Positions 25,407 through 33,128 of a DNA stretch of 64,000 bases are shown here, piece by piece. The DNA comes from Bacillus sp. M6-12 (GTDB lineage: Bacteria > Bacillota > Bacilli > Bacillales > DSM-1321): positions 62,001 to 126,000 of the forward strand of contig NZ_PGVF01000006.1 of NCBI RefSeq assembly GCF_002860285.1, given 5' to 3'. Every line of letters starts with the position of its first letter. Position 1 is the first letter of the stretch. Made by a program: the position numbers and the translations under genes. The notes beneath the pieces were generated by a model. It was not told the DNA's origin. It saw only the letters and a program-made list of their open reading frames with translations, and made no database searches.

Positions 25407-26105
25407 ATGAAATATAAAATGATTGTATTCGACCTGGATGGAACTCTTGCTGAAGCCGGTAAAGGGATTGAAAGACATGTTGCGAATCAAATTAAAGATC
25501 TAGAGGAAATGGGCTACACCATTGTTTTTAACTCAGGAAAAAATGCTGCATACCTTTCTGGGTTCGCAAGGGGAATAGGTATCAGTAGACCCATAGTCAT
25601 CGGTGAAAATGGGAGTATCCTCTTATATCCATTTGAAAATAGAGAAATTCAGCTTGTTGAAAGAGGAGACATACTAGATGAAATCAAGGAAAAGGTCTTT
25701 GAAACCTTCACTGATAAAGTCTGGCTCCAACCCAATCAAGTAGCCTTAACATTCTTTCCTAAAAACAGAGAACACATCACAGAGTTATCTGAGTTTATGA
25801 GTGACTTAGTCAATCAACACGAAGATGGTTATGTGATGTACACTCATATAGATGCTATTGATATCATCCCGAAAAACGTACATAAAGGAGTCTCTATGCT
25901 AGAGCTTTTTCGTCAAGAAAAAATAACAAAAGATGAAGTTATTGCTGTTGGTGACTCCACTAACGACATACCGATGCTTACAGAAGCAGGCCTATCCATT
26001 ATAATTGGTAACAAACTTAAACTAGAGGGTGCAAAGCAATTTGATACGATTGAAGAGGCGCTAGAGTTTATTAAGCGTCAGGGACTGTCCCTGGGCAGAT
26101 TGTAA
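25407..26105 (+). CDS. HAD-superfamily (IIB, Cof-type) phosphatase
   Basis: A 232-residue HAD hydrolase. Motif I is FDLDGTLAEAG with nucleophile Asp near residue 9, motif II is FNSGKN, motif III is the lysine in KNVHKGVSMLELF, and motif IV is VGDSTNDIPML. The cap region (about 80-160) is of the IIB type seen in phosphoglycolate and sugar phosphatases. The substrate is not readable. The last nine or so residues (RQGLSLGRL) are encoded by repeat-like DNA that also occurs near 22980, so the native C-terminus has probably been replaced. A terminator-like hairpin follows at 26180. Confidence 0.85.
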   Translation: MKYKMIVFDLDGTLAEAGKGIERHVANQIKDLEEMGYTIVFNSGKNAAYLSGFARGIGISRPIVIGENGSILLYPFENREIQLVERGDILDEIKEKVFETFTDKVWLQPNQVALTFFPKNREHITELSEFMSDLVNQHEDGYVMYTHIDAIDIIPKNVHKGVSMLELFRQEKITKDEVIAVGDSTNDIPMLTEAGLSIIIGNKLKLEGAKQFDTIEEALEFIKRQGLSLGRL

Positions 26106-26179
26106 GATTTGTTTTTCTGTGCTTAATATTTAGGTTTAGTTGTATTAGTTTTCTTATAGATATTATCGATATGGATACG

Positions 26180-26208
26180 AAAACCGAGCTTTCAATCAGC
26201 TCGGTTTT
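26180..26208 (+). terminator. Intrinsic terminator after the HAD gene
   Basis: AAAACCGAGC (26180-26189) and GCTCGGTTTT (26199-26208) form a 10-base-pair stem with a nine-base loop. The A-tract on one side and T-tract on the other would allow it to work in both directions. Confidence 0.8.
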
Positions 26209-26218
26209 CTGGAAATCA

Positions 26219-26233
26219 GGTGCCTGACCCCAC
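26219..26233 (+). repeat. GGTGCCTGACCCCAC repeat core, copy D (no leader)
   Basis: The exact 15-base core plus ATACG is present, but the long leader of copies A-C is absent. It lies just after the HAD-gene terminator and marks the left edge of a gene fragment whose right edge is copy B. Confidence 0.8.
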
Positions 26234-26245
26234 ATACGAAGGAAA

Positions 26246-26427
26246 TTGGGATATCAAATTACAGGATCAACAAAAGAAAAAAGGTGGAAAATACTTGAGG
26301 TTGCAGTAAGGCAACTAGGTTTACAAAAGGTAGTATATACTATTGCTAAAAATGTAAAACTGAGAAAAGCCAAAAGAATGGAGAAAAGAAATTTAGGTAT
26401 GCCATTGGAATCCCTTTTGGAATCCCG
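26246..26427 (+). pseudogene. Gene fragment between two repeats
   Basis: An open frame gives YQITGSTKEKRWKILEVAV, RQLGLQKVVYTIAKNV and basic residues before running into repeat copy B. The helical, basic segment looks like an internal piece of a larger protein that I cannot name. It has no convincing ribosome binding site and is bounded on both sides by the GGTGCCTGACCCCAC repeat, so a genuine short gene is unlikely. Confidence 0.4.
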
Positions 26428-26558
26428 GGTGCCTGACCCCACATGCGTTAAAGTGTTAAAGGATAGGTGGTTTGCTGCCTATTGATTTGGTTTTACCAGT
26501 CGGGTGTGTTGGGAATGGATGGTATAATGGTTGCATCTTATAAAGAGGGGATGGTTGA
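26428..26558 (+). repeat. GGTGCCTGACCCCAC repeat with extended leader, copy B
   Basis: The core at 26428-26442 is followed by the same leader as copy A (GTTAAAGTGTTAAAGGATAG, TTTGCTGCCTATTG, ACCAGTCGGGTGTGTTGGGA) and the AGAGGGG ribosome binding site of the intact ORF-3-like gene. The leader can form an ATAGG/CCTAT hairpin around TGGTTTGCTG. Confidence 0.85.
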
Positions 26559-27134
26559 ATGGACAGGAGGGAGAGAACGGGTCCTGTTATTTATGAATTT
26601 CGAATTACTCTGCGCGAATTGGAGCCATCGATATATAGGGATTTCCGTGTTTCAGACCGAATCACCTTGAAGAAGCTTCACAAAATCATTCAAATTGTCA
26701 TGGGCTGGGAGGGTTATCATCTCTACGAGTTTAAATTTGGCCATTTTAGATATAGCATTCCGGATGATGAATATTTTATTCCGGGGATTTATCTTCAGGA
26801 TGCCTCGAAGGTGAAGTTGAGTTCCCTAAACCTTGAGCCAAAGGATGTTCTTATATACAACTATGACTTTGGCGATGACTGGAGCCACCTTTTAGAAGTG
26901 CAGCATTCTTATTATTCTCAGGGAGGAAAAGTGATTCCAGAGTGTCTGAAAGGTGAAAAAGCTTGCCCGCCGGAGGATGTCGGAAGTGTGCATGGCTATC
27001 AGCATTTCCTTGATGTCATTTCGGACCCTAGTAATGAAGAGTATGAGCACTTGCTTGCATGGAGTGGGGGAAACTTCAATCCTCATTTTTTTGATTTGGA
27101 TGAGGTAAACAGGAAGTTAGGCAAATTAAGGTGA
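26559..27134 (+). CDS. pRiA4b ORF-3-like protein
   Basis: A 191-residue protein of the plasmid pRiA4b ORF-3-like family. Visible signatures are PVIYEFRITLRELEPSIYRD, FRVSDRITLKKLHKIIQIVM, GWEGYHLYEF and the acidic YNYDFGDDWSH motif near residue 110, then ACPPEDVGSVHGY. The biochemical role of this family is not established, though it is often carried on plasmids and mobile elements. The start at 26559 has AGAGGGG eight bases upstream. A nearly identical broken copy lies at 23604, and both share a 130-base leader. The C-terminus (SGGNFNPHFFDLDEVNRKL) is complete. Confidence 0.88.
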   Translation: MDRRERTGPVIYEFRITLRELEPSIYRDFRVSDRITLKKLHKIIQIVMGWEGYHLYEFKFGHFRYSIPDDEYFIPGIYLQDASKVKLSSLNLEPKDVLIYNYDFGDDWSHLLEVQHSYYSQGGKVIPECLKGEKACPPEDVGSVHGYQHFLDVISDPSNEEYEHLLAWSGGNFNPHFFDLDEVNRKLGKLR

Positions 27135-27380
27135 TGGATCCGGAAGCGGTCTTTGCCCATTTTTTGCAAGCTTAAGCTAACAGTTACCCGGCGCTGAATA
27201 ATGAATGGCTGGAACGAATAAACAGGTGCTCCGTTTATCAAAAACAGTGTTAATCGCTAGCTTGGTTGTCGCTGAGCTGGTTTTTTTGTTGGGGACCTTG
27301 ACGAATGGGGTAGGGAGGTTTATTATTTAATTATAGAACATATGTTCTTCGTTATTTTTGAAGTAAAGGAGGTTTTTTGT

Positions 27381-27962
27381 ATGCCGAGGCAGCCTCGGGT
27401 TTGGTATCCGGGTGCGACGTATCATATTGTTGCCAGAGGAAATAGGCGTTCGGTGATATTTACAGATCATCTGGATTACCAAGTGTACTTGGCTATTTTG
27501 GAAGATGTCCGTAACATGATGCCTTTTGTTTTACACTCTTACTGCTTAATGACCAACCACCTTCACCTTCAGCTTCAGCTCGAAACTGCTCATCATCATA
27601 TCCAATATATCATGAAAGAAATGCACTCCCGCTATGCTGTTTATCTGAATCAGCGCTTGAAGATGGATGGCCACGTTTTTCAGGGCCGTTATGGAGCGAA
27701 GTTAATTGAAACAGATGCCTACTTTTTAGAAGCAAGCCGGTATATACATAGGAACCCCCTGGAAGCTAAAATGGTCGTAAACTTGGCCGATTATCAGTGG
27801 AGCAGCTATGCCTCCTATGTAGATCCTCTTCAGTTTAATCCTCATGTAAACCACAATAAAACATTATCCTATTTCCCTGAACCCGTTGAAATGAAATATA
27901 AAACATTTATAGAAAAAACCCTGAATAAAAATGAGGAGGGTCAAATATGTCTGCCAGAGTAA
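27381..27962 (+). CDS. REP-associated tyrosine transposase (Y1/HUH family)
   Basis: A 193-residue IS200/Y1-like transposase of the RAYT type. It has PRQPRVWYPGATYHIVARGN, the HUH metal motif in MTNHLHLQLQ, and the catalytic tyrosine in EASRYIHRNPLEAKM. It would nick single-stranded DNA at palindromic repeats. The ATG at 27381 follows AAGGAGG at eight bases; an upstream in-frame ATG lacks this. There are no IS ends of its own, which fits a domesticated RAYT acting on dispersed repeats. The 3' end overlaps the downstream comM-like gene by 16 bases, so the two are co-translated. Confidence 0.9.
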   Translation: MPRQPRVWYPGATYHIVARGNRRSVIFTDHLDYQVYLAILEDVRNMMPFVLHSYCLMTNHLHLQLQLETAHHHIQYIMKEMHSRYAVYLNQRLKMDGHVFQGRYGAKLIETDAYFLEASRYIHRNPLEAKMVVNLADYQWSSYASYVDPLQFNPHVNHNKTLSYFPEPVEMKYKTFIEKTLNKNEEGQICLPE

Positions 27963-29490
27963 CCAGTATTGGATTGAAAGGGATGGAGGGCTATCTTGTC
28001 TATGCTGAAGTGAAGGCCATGGTCGGCGTCGATTCGATTGTGATTGTTGGGCTGCCGGATGCAGCAGTGAAAGAATCAAAGGAACGGATTGCGGCTGCCT
28101 TTCATTCATTAGGATATTCACTATCAAGTAAAAAGATTATTATTCATTTGTCGCCCGCCGAAATGAAGAAGAATGGTCCGATGTTTGACTTAGCGATGGC
28201 GATTAGCGTGTTAATAAGTCTTAAGGAACTAAAGATGGCCATTCCGGAACATATTGGTTTCATAGGGGCTCTTTCATTAGATGGCAGAGTGCAGCCGGTG
28301 GAGGGAATGCTTCCTGCCGTACTGGCTGCAAAAAAGCTGGGTTTAAAAAGACTGTATATGCCCTTTGATGAAAGATTGCCTGTTCTGGACTTTAAGGAAA
28401 TGGATATAATCTACATATCTACATTGGAAGAGGTAATCAAGCATCTCAAGGGGCAGGAGATCACTTCGCTGTTTTCAAAGCCAAAAGAATTAGAAACAGG
28501 CACCAATTTTACTGACTTTCAGCAGATTATTGGCCATTCCTATGCTAAATTCGCTTTAGAAATAGCGGCTGCAGGGGAACTTCATATCTTTATGAGCGGC
28601 CCGCCAGGCTGCGGGAAAAGCCTTTTGTCAGAAAGCTTTCCATCCATTATGCCCCCTCTATCAAACGAAGCACAGCTTGAATGATCAGTCTATACCAGCT
28701 GAGTGGAAGCTCATGGACCCATACAAATACACCTCCTTTTCGCAGTCTCCACCATTCCGCATCAGGTGTATCAATTATCGGAGACGGTCAGTTTCCTAAA
28801 CCTGGAGAAATTTCATTGGCTCATCGGGGAGTGCTGTTCCTTGATGAAATAGCAGAGTTTACGAAAAAGACGCTCGATATGCTCCGTCAGCCTTTAGAGA
28901 GCGGGATCGTCAGCATCAGCCGGACTCAGGCAACCATTACTTATCCAGCTTCATTTATTTTAATCGGGGCAATGAACCCTTGTCCTTGCGGATATGCTGG
29001 CAGCAATACCCATTATTGTACTTGTAGTCCTAAGCAGATTATAGTCTATCAAAATAAACTTTCGGGTCCCCTAAGAGACCGGTTTGATATTAATCTATCA
29101 TTGCGGCCTGTGGATCTGAAATCTGATAAATCCAGTAAGGAAGAACCCTCGTCCAGCATAAGAGTGCGAGTAGAAGAGGCGAGAAAAAGGCAATATGATC
29201 GGTACGGAAAGGAAATATCCAATGGCAGAGTGTCCTATCATACCTTGTTACAAACAAGCCCCTTAACACCATACCAAGAGCGGACACTCCAGCAGTTCTC
29301 CGTTAAAAAAAACTGGAGCAACCGCACTCAAATCAAAATAATCCGTCTAGCCCGAACAATCTCAGATCTTCAGGGCAGCGATGGGATAACTGATCAAAGT
29401 ATCTGGGAAGCTGTGAAATTGAACAACATAAAAGAGATAAAGAAGGTATCTGGAAACAAGGTTTATGCGCATATACCGGGAAACAATTAA
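27947..29490 (+). pseudogene. ComM/YifB Mg-chelatase-like AAA ATPase, split by a one-base deletion
   Basis: Two frames together give a full-length YifB/ComM protein of about 514 residues. The first (27947-28684) has the N-terminal MSARVTSIGLKGMEGYLVY domain and Walker A SGPPGCGKS. The second (28681-29490) has HHSASGVSIIGDG, Walker B VLFLDEIAEF, the MNPCPCGYAGS zinc-like segment and RDRFDIN. At the join, CAGCTTGAATGATC replaces an expected GAAGTGATC: one base is missing. The stop and next ATG overlap as ATGA, so reinitiation could still make both halves. ComM proteins are DNA-branch-migration helicases in transformation. Sequencing error is possible. Confidence 0.88.
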
Positions 29491-29635
29491 TATGAATTTT
29501 TTAGAATACATCAAGTCGTTTTATGTTTTAGAAAAAAGTGATGAGTTGGGAGTTATTGTAATATGACGTCAGCGGAAGAAAGAATTATTATGGGAGTGCT
29601 GACGGGGCTTGTAAGTATGTTTTGGGCCGGAAAAG

Positions 29636-29651
29636 GGTGCCTGCGACTCCT
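29636..29651. repeat. GGGTGCCTGCGACTCC repeat variant
   Basis: This stretch resembles the GGTGCCTGACCCC family with a CGACTCC ending, and is followed by TTTGGCACTCC. It lies between the split comM-like gene and a convergent minus-strand gene. Confidence 0.4.
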
Positions 29652-29718
29652 TTTCAAATTTGGCACTCCAGTGCTGCAGATTGTCCCTTGAACGTCTTGG
29701 AAAGGTACCCTTTTTTCA

Positions 29719-30177
29719 CTACTCATTATAGTTCCATACAATTTGGCACTTACCTTTATTGTTAATTACATAAACTTCTTGTTCAAAGCTGAACTTCCCA
29801 TATTTACCTTTATAAGTTTGGGTAACTTTAAACTTATAGGCTTTTTTAAAAGAGGGTGTATCCTTATCCATTTGCCAATCCTCTACTTCACCGATCTCTT
29901 TAATGTTATATTCAAAGGACTCAGTTCCGAAATGTCCTATAAAGACATGGGCCCGGTCTTGCAGGTAGGTTGTTTTATTCCACTTCTCTTTCATTAAGGG
30001 GTGGAATAAATCCCACGATTCTGCAAAGTTGCCTTCTTGTTCATAAGAATAAAACTCATCAACCATTTCCTTCGCCAACTTCTCTGGAGAGTCGAATATC
30101 CTAATAAATAAAAAAGAAAAAAATAAAACCATAATAATCGTGATCACTATAAGAGGTGTTCTTTTTTTAGAACGCAT
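29719..30177 (-). CDS. Membrane-anchored NTF2-like hypothetical protein
   Basis: A 152-residue protein with an N-terminal basic start (MRSKKRTP) and one membrane helix (LIVITIIMVLFFSFLFI), then a compact extracytoplasmic domain (FYSYEQEGNFAESWDLFHPL, YKFKVTQTYKGKYGKFSFE). The pattern of a helix with EGNFAESW and a later beta-sheet is like the NTF2-like domains found in Bacillus lipoproteins and membrane proteins. The function is unknown. AAAGGAG precedes ATG at good spacing. It stands alone. Confidence 0.75.
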   Translation of the reverse strand: MRSKKRTPLIVITIIMVLFFSFLFIRIFDSPEKLAKEMVDEFYSYEQEGNFAESWDLFHPLMKEKWNKTTYLQDRAHVFIGHFGTESFEYNIKEIGEVEDWQMDKDTPSFKKAYKFKVTQTYKGKYGKFSFEQEVYVINNKGKCQIVWNYNE

Positions 30178-30523
30178 TTTAACTCCTTTGATTAGTTTAA
30201 TTAATCAAAGGTATGAAGCTTGACCGATATTTATGATTGTAGCGTGAATATATTAAGGTTGCTGGAACCTTCTATATGATGAAAAAAATCAAAATAACTC
30301 TTTAAACGTATCTTACCCACTTTGCTGTACTCCGTTTTAAAGAAAGAAATTGTAATTTTGTTAGCTGAATGAAACCTTGATGAATTTCGTAGTTCATTCC
30401 CTTTTTCATCATCATATGTTATGGGGAAAATGACCTATTACCAATTAAAGTGAACTAATGCTGAATAAACTATCAGGTAATTTGAAAAATAGAGGAATGT
30501 AAAAGGTAAGATAAAGTTTATAT
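30178..30523. other. Non-coding gap, about 345 bases
   Basis: I see no gene or clear terminator. The part next to 30177 is the leader of the minus-strand NTF2-like gene (AACTCCTTTGATTAG in + orientation). The rest is AT-rich and featureless. Confidence 0.5.
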
Positions 30524-30643
30524 TTATAAGTAAATTAATCCAGCCACTAGCTTAACCCACCCAATAATGGACATCCATAAAGGAATGCTGAATAAAACGC
30601 CCCAAAACATTCCAATAAAAAAACCATAATCATTTTGCTCCAT
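30524..30643 (-). CDS. Small hydrophobic protein, 39 aa
   Basis: A short frame with AAAGGAG eight bases before ATG 30643 encodes 39 residues: an acidic polar start (MEQNDYGF), then a strongly hydrophobic stretch (FIGMFWGVLFSIPLWMSI) and a second one (GWVKLVAGLIYL). This fits a small one- or two-helix membrane protein. I do not know a named homologue. The ribosome binding site and the composition argue that it is expressed. Confidence 0.6.
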   Translation of the reverse strand: MEQNDYGFFIGMFWGVLFSIPLWMSIIGWVKLVAGLIYL

Positions 30644-30844
30644 AATGATACTCCTTTAGGGATTCTTTGTTGGTAACCATTATGGACAGCAAAGGGTCAG
30701 AGCAAACATGTTTTTATAAATAAGAAGATATGGACTAATGTGGATTTATCAGCTTAATAGGCTCCATATGTTCATTGTGTTATAATAAATTACCAAATGG
30801 GATTTTTATACAGTACTATGTTTATAGAAAGGGTGAGTAAACAC

Positions 30845-31447
30845 GTGAAAAGCAAAAAAGGGCTTATTGTGGGCGGAACTGTTATGATCCTCCTTGCTAT
30901 TGCCATTTTTCAGATCAATAATAAAGCCCTTAGTATAAATTCTGTAATCTCAAGGGATACAGGGCTAACAGCTAAGTCAAAGGATCCTCAAAAAATAGAA
31001 GAGTTGGAGAAGGAGACCAAAAATACACAAAATCCTGAACAGGAATTTGATCAAACTGAAGGCGCACAGCCTCTTGAAAAGGATGAGAACCCGGAAGAAG
31101 ATTCACCTATAGAAGCTGGAGAGACCAGTAAAGGAACAGAGCCTGCCCAAGGTGATTCTCGAAATATAATTGCACACGAAGCTGTTTCTTCTAAGGAAGA
31201 TAGGACTCAGGAGAAACAAAAGGCCACACCTGAGAAAAAAAGCAGCACAAGAGGCTTGCATTTCTCTTCGCGGGAGGAGGCTATTCAATTCGGGTTGAGC
31301 CGCTTTTCTTCCGAAGAGATTGCCATCTACAACAAAGCGGCTAAAAATGGATTGACTCCCGAACAAGAAACAATGGCAATACAGCTTGCCTATTCACGTT
31401 TTTCGGCGGAAGAGATCGCTGCGATTGAAGCGGCGTTAAAGAAATAA
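30845..31447 (+). CDS. Membrane-anchored protein with paired C-terminal helical repeats
   Basis: About 200 residues from the GTG at 30845, which follows AGAAAGGGTGAG; in-frame ATGs at 30797 and 30818 lack such a site. A basic start (KSKKG) leads into one membrane helix (LIVGGTVMILLAIAIF). A long acidic, disordered linker rich in Glu, Pro and Lys follows. The last 60 residues hold two copies of an RFSxEEIAxxxxA element (SRFSSEEIAIYNKAAKNG and SRFSAEEIAAIEAAL). I do not recognise the family. Orientation (short inside, long outside) suggests a surface or septal protein. Confidence 0.7.
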   Translation: MKSKKGLIVGGTVMILLAIAIFQINNKALSINSVISRDTGLTAKSKDPQKIEELEKETKNTQNPEQEFDQTEGAQPLEKDENPEEDSPIEAGETSKGTEPAQGDSRNIIAHEAVSSKEDRTQEKQKATPEKKSSTRGLHFSSREEAIQFGLSRFSSEEIAIYNKAAKNGLTPEQETMAIQLAYSRFSAEEIAAIEAALKK

Positions 31448-31645
31448 AACAAAATTTGTTCCCTCCTTATATTTAACTTCAAAACTATAAAGGGATTTGA
31501 ATAGTGAGATTCGGGTATTCGCATTTAATATTGGGGAGCTTATATACGAAATGTAATCAAGAGTTATTTTTTGACGTCTCTAAAGGAATATATCTAAAGA
31601 CCTATTGAAGTTAGGTTAACATTTTCTAATAATGGATATATAAAT

Positions 31646-31758
31646 CATAAATCGCGCGATAATGGCAAACTTATTGAAAGGTAAGGACGCAAAGCTATAG
31701 GGGCTAAGGTTACTGCTACGCCAGCCAGTTTTCGAACAAACACCTCCTGCGATTTATG
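31646..31758 (+). promoter_or_regulatory. Cyclic-di-GMP-I (GEMM) riboswitch
   Basis: The aptamer core is clear: ATGGCAAAC (31662-31670), a hairpin TTATTGAAAGGTAAG with its GAAA tetraloop, GACGCAAAGC (31686-31695), GGGGCTAAGGT, and a third arm ending GCCAGCCAG (31720-31728). P1 is CGATAA (31657) with TTTTCG (31729). An outer helix, CATAAATCGC (31646-31655) with GCGATTTATG (31749-31758), brackets it. CACCTCC at 31741-31747 could pair with the GGGGG ribosome binding site at 31767-31771 of the following small gene, which points to translational control. The aptamer call is strong; the switching scheme is inferred. Confidence 0.93.
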
Positions 31759-31778
31759 AAAGATCTGGGGGAATCATT

Positions 31779-31940
31779 ATGAGAAAATTTATCCAGCGAC
31801 TAAAGTATCATTGGCATGTTTTTCATCATCGGCAAATCGAGATAACTCTGAATGACTGTATCTGTAATGAATTAAGAAAAAGATTGGAATCTAAACTGGA
31901 TAAGCATCGCATTAAAGCATTGTACTGTAAGATAGATTGA
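31779..31940 (+). CDS. Small riboswitch-controlled protein, 53 aa
   Basis: A 53-codon frame with GGGGGA six bases before ATG, directly behind the c-di-GMP riboswitch and followed by a terminator. This makes it the single regulated gene. The protein is basic and rich in His and Cys: YHWHVFHHRQIEITL, then NDCICNELRKRLESKLDKH and a YCKID end. There is no membrane segment or signal peptide. The aromatic-histidine cluster followed by an amphipathic helix might bind a partner protein or metal. I know no function. It is a candidate c-di-GMP-responsive effector or adaptor. Confidence 0.8.
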   Translation: MRKFIQRLKYHWHVFHHRQIEITLNDCICNELRKRLESKLDKHRIKALYCKID

Positions 31941-31942
31941 AA

Positions 31943-31976
31943 GAGGCGCCGTTAATTTGGTGTCTTTTTTGTTTTT
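31943..31976 (+). terminator. Intrinsic terminator of the riboswitch gene
   Basis: AGGCGCC (31944-31950) pairs with GGTGTCT (31959-31965), including G-U pairs, and is followed by TTTTTTG and more T. It lies three bases after the stop of the 53-aa gene. Confidence 0.75.
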
Positions 31977-32432
31977 AGGAAGTGAAGGTAGTATCTGGAT
32001 AGATACTGTTGCAGTAAACTTAGCGGGATATGCAGACGTTTTTTCTGAAATAATCTCTCGTGTGAATATTTCTTGGATTGTAAGACGAAAGGAACTTACT
32101 TTAGAAATTCTTTAGTGTGTTAAAAACTTTAGCGCTGTGAAGCCTTAAGAAACTTATGTAAATCGCTTTTAGTGCCTGTATACTAAAACAAGTCCCGTCA
32201 TAAATTAAATATTTTTTAAACTAATAATAGGGTGATCCACTTAAACCTATAAATTAGAATTCTATTATTTACAGGTTTTATTAAGGTTTTCTTTGGAAAT
32301 AAAGTAGTAAACAGTTTATTGGAAAACTAAAATAAAGAACTGATATATACCGAATAATTAGAGTAAACAGGTTCGGAACAAATTGGAATTGAATGTTCCT
32401 GATGAATCATGTAAGATAATAAATGGTAATAT
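31977..32432. other. Non-coding gap, about 455 bases
   Basis: No gene, repeat or convincing hairpin is visible. The right part is the AT-rich leader of the next gene, whose start is uncertain. Confidence 0.5.
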
Positions 32433-32915
32433 TTGAAAAAGATGGTGGTTATTACTTTGATATCAACAATGAAAACACTTCCGCTCAGGGTGTTAAAAGG
32501 TGAGCAGAGTAGTATTTTATCGTTTGAAATGGTTCAGGAGACAGAGGAACTATATGATTGGTGTATAAAACAGGTAACTCTTTTTCATAAAGATTTGGAG
32601 ACCAGGATTTATCCAATGGCAAAACTTGATGAACAATTATATTTTGAGGCATTGTATGCAGATTGCATAGAATTATATAAAGAAGAATTTAGAGATTTTA
32701 TTATGACACTTATAAGCTCGTTATCCAATAGCTCTCTTCAACCAAAACTAATAGCTGAATTGAAAAAAAGCCGTCTATTTTGGGAGGAAAAGTGGCTCTA
32801 TTTACTTAAGGATATGGCTTCGGTTGAAGAAGCAGTAAATCTATTTCAATGGTTAGTGGAATTTCCATATTTACTTGATAAACAACTAAGTAAAGCTAGA
32901 ATTATCTCAAACTGA
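32433..32915 (+). CDS. Unrecognised helical protein
   Basis: An open frame of 160 codons from a TTG at 32433. A start at TTG 32457, eight bases after GGTGG, gives 152 residues and may be the real one. The product looks all-helical and soluble: EMVQETEELYDWCIKQVTLF, YFEALYADCIELYKEEFRDF, LKDMASVEEAVNLFQWLVEF. There is no signal or membrane segment. I do not recognise the family. The composition is protein-like and the frame is well above chance length, so it is probably real. Confidence 0.6.
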   Translation: MKKMVVITLISTMKTLPLRVLKGEQSSILSFEMVQETEELYDWCIKQVTLFHKDLETRIYPMAKLDEQLYFEALYADCIELYKEEFRDFIMTLISSLSNSSLQPKLIAELKKSRLFWEEKWLYLLKDMASVEEAVNLFQWLVEFPYLLDKQLSKARIISN

Positions 32916-32981
32916 TAATTTTGATACAGACATTTATGATAGTCTATTTTAAATTTGCATTATAATTAGGAGTAAACTCGT

Positions 32982-33128
32982 ATGGAAAGCAATGGATTTT
33001 TAGAAAATGATTTTAATGTTCTATTGAAGGAAGCTTGTGAAAAGGGTGAAAATGATTCAGAGATAACCGTGGAGGAAATGGTAAAAGACATCACAAATAA
33101 ACTTAGATACATTGTGAAAGAGACTTGA
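32982..33128 (+). CDS. Small acidic protein, 48 aa
   Basis: AGGAG at 32969-32973 precedes ATG 32982 by eight bases. The 48 residues are acidic and helical (FLENDFNVLLKEACEKGEND, then VEEMVKDITNKLRYIVKET). The stop TGA is followed directly by the TTG start of the VanZ-like gene, so translation is probably coupled. The function is unknown. Confidence 0.6.
   Translation: MESNGFLENDFNVLLKEACEKGENDSEITVEEMVKDITNKLRYIVKET

Noticed and set aside
29563-29691. 42-codon frame MTSAEERIIMGVL...
   Set aside because: No convincing ribosome binding site, and the second half lies in a repeat variant.
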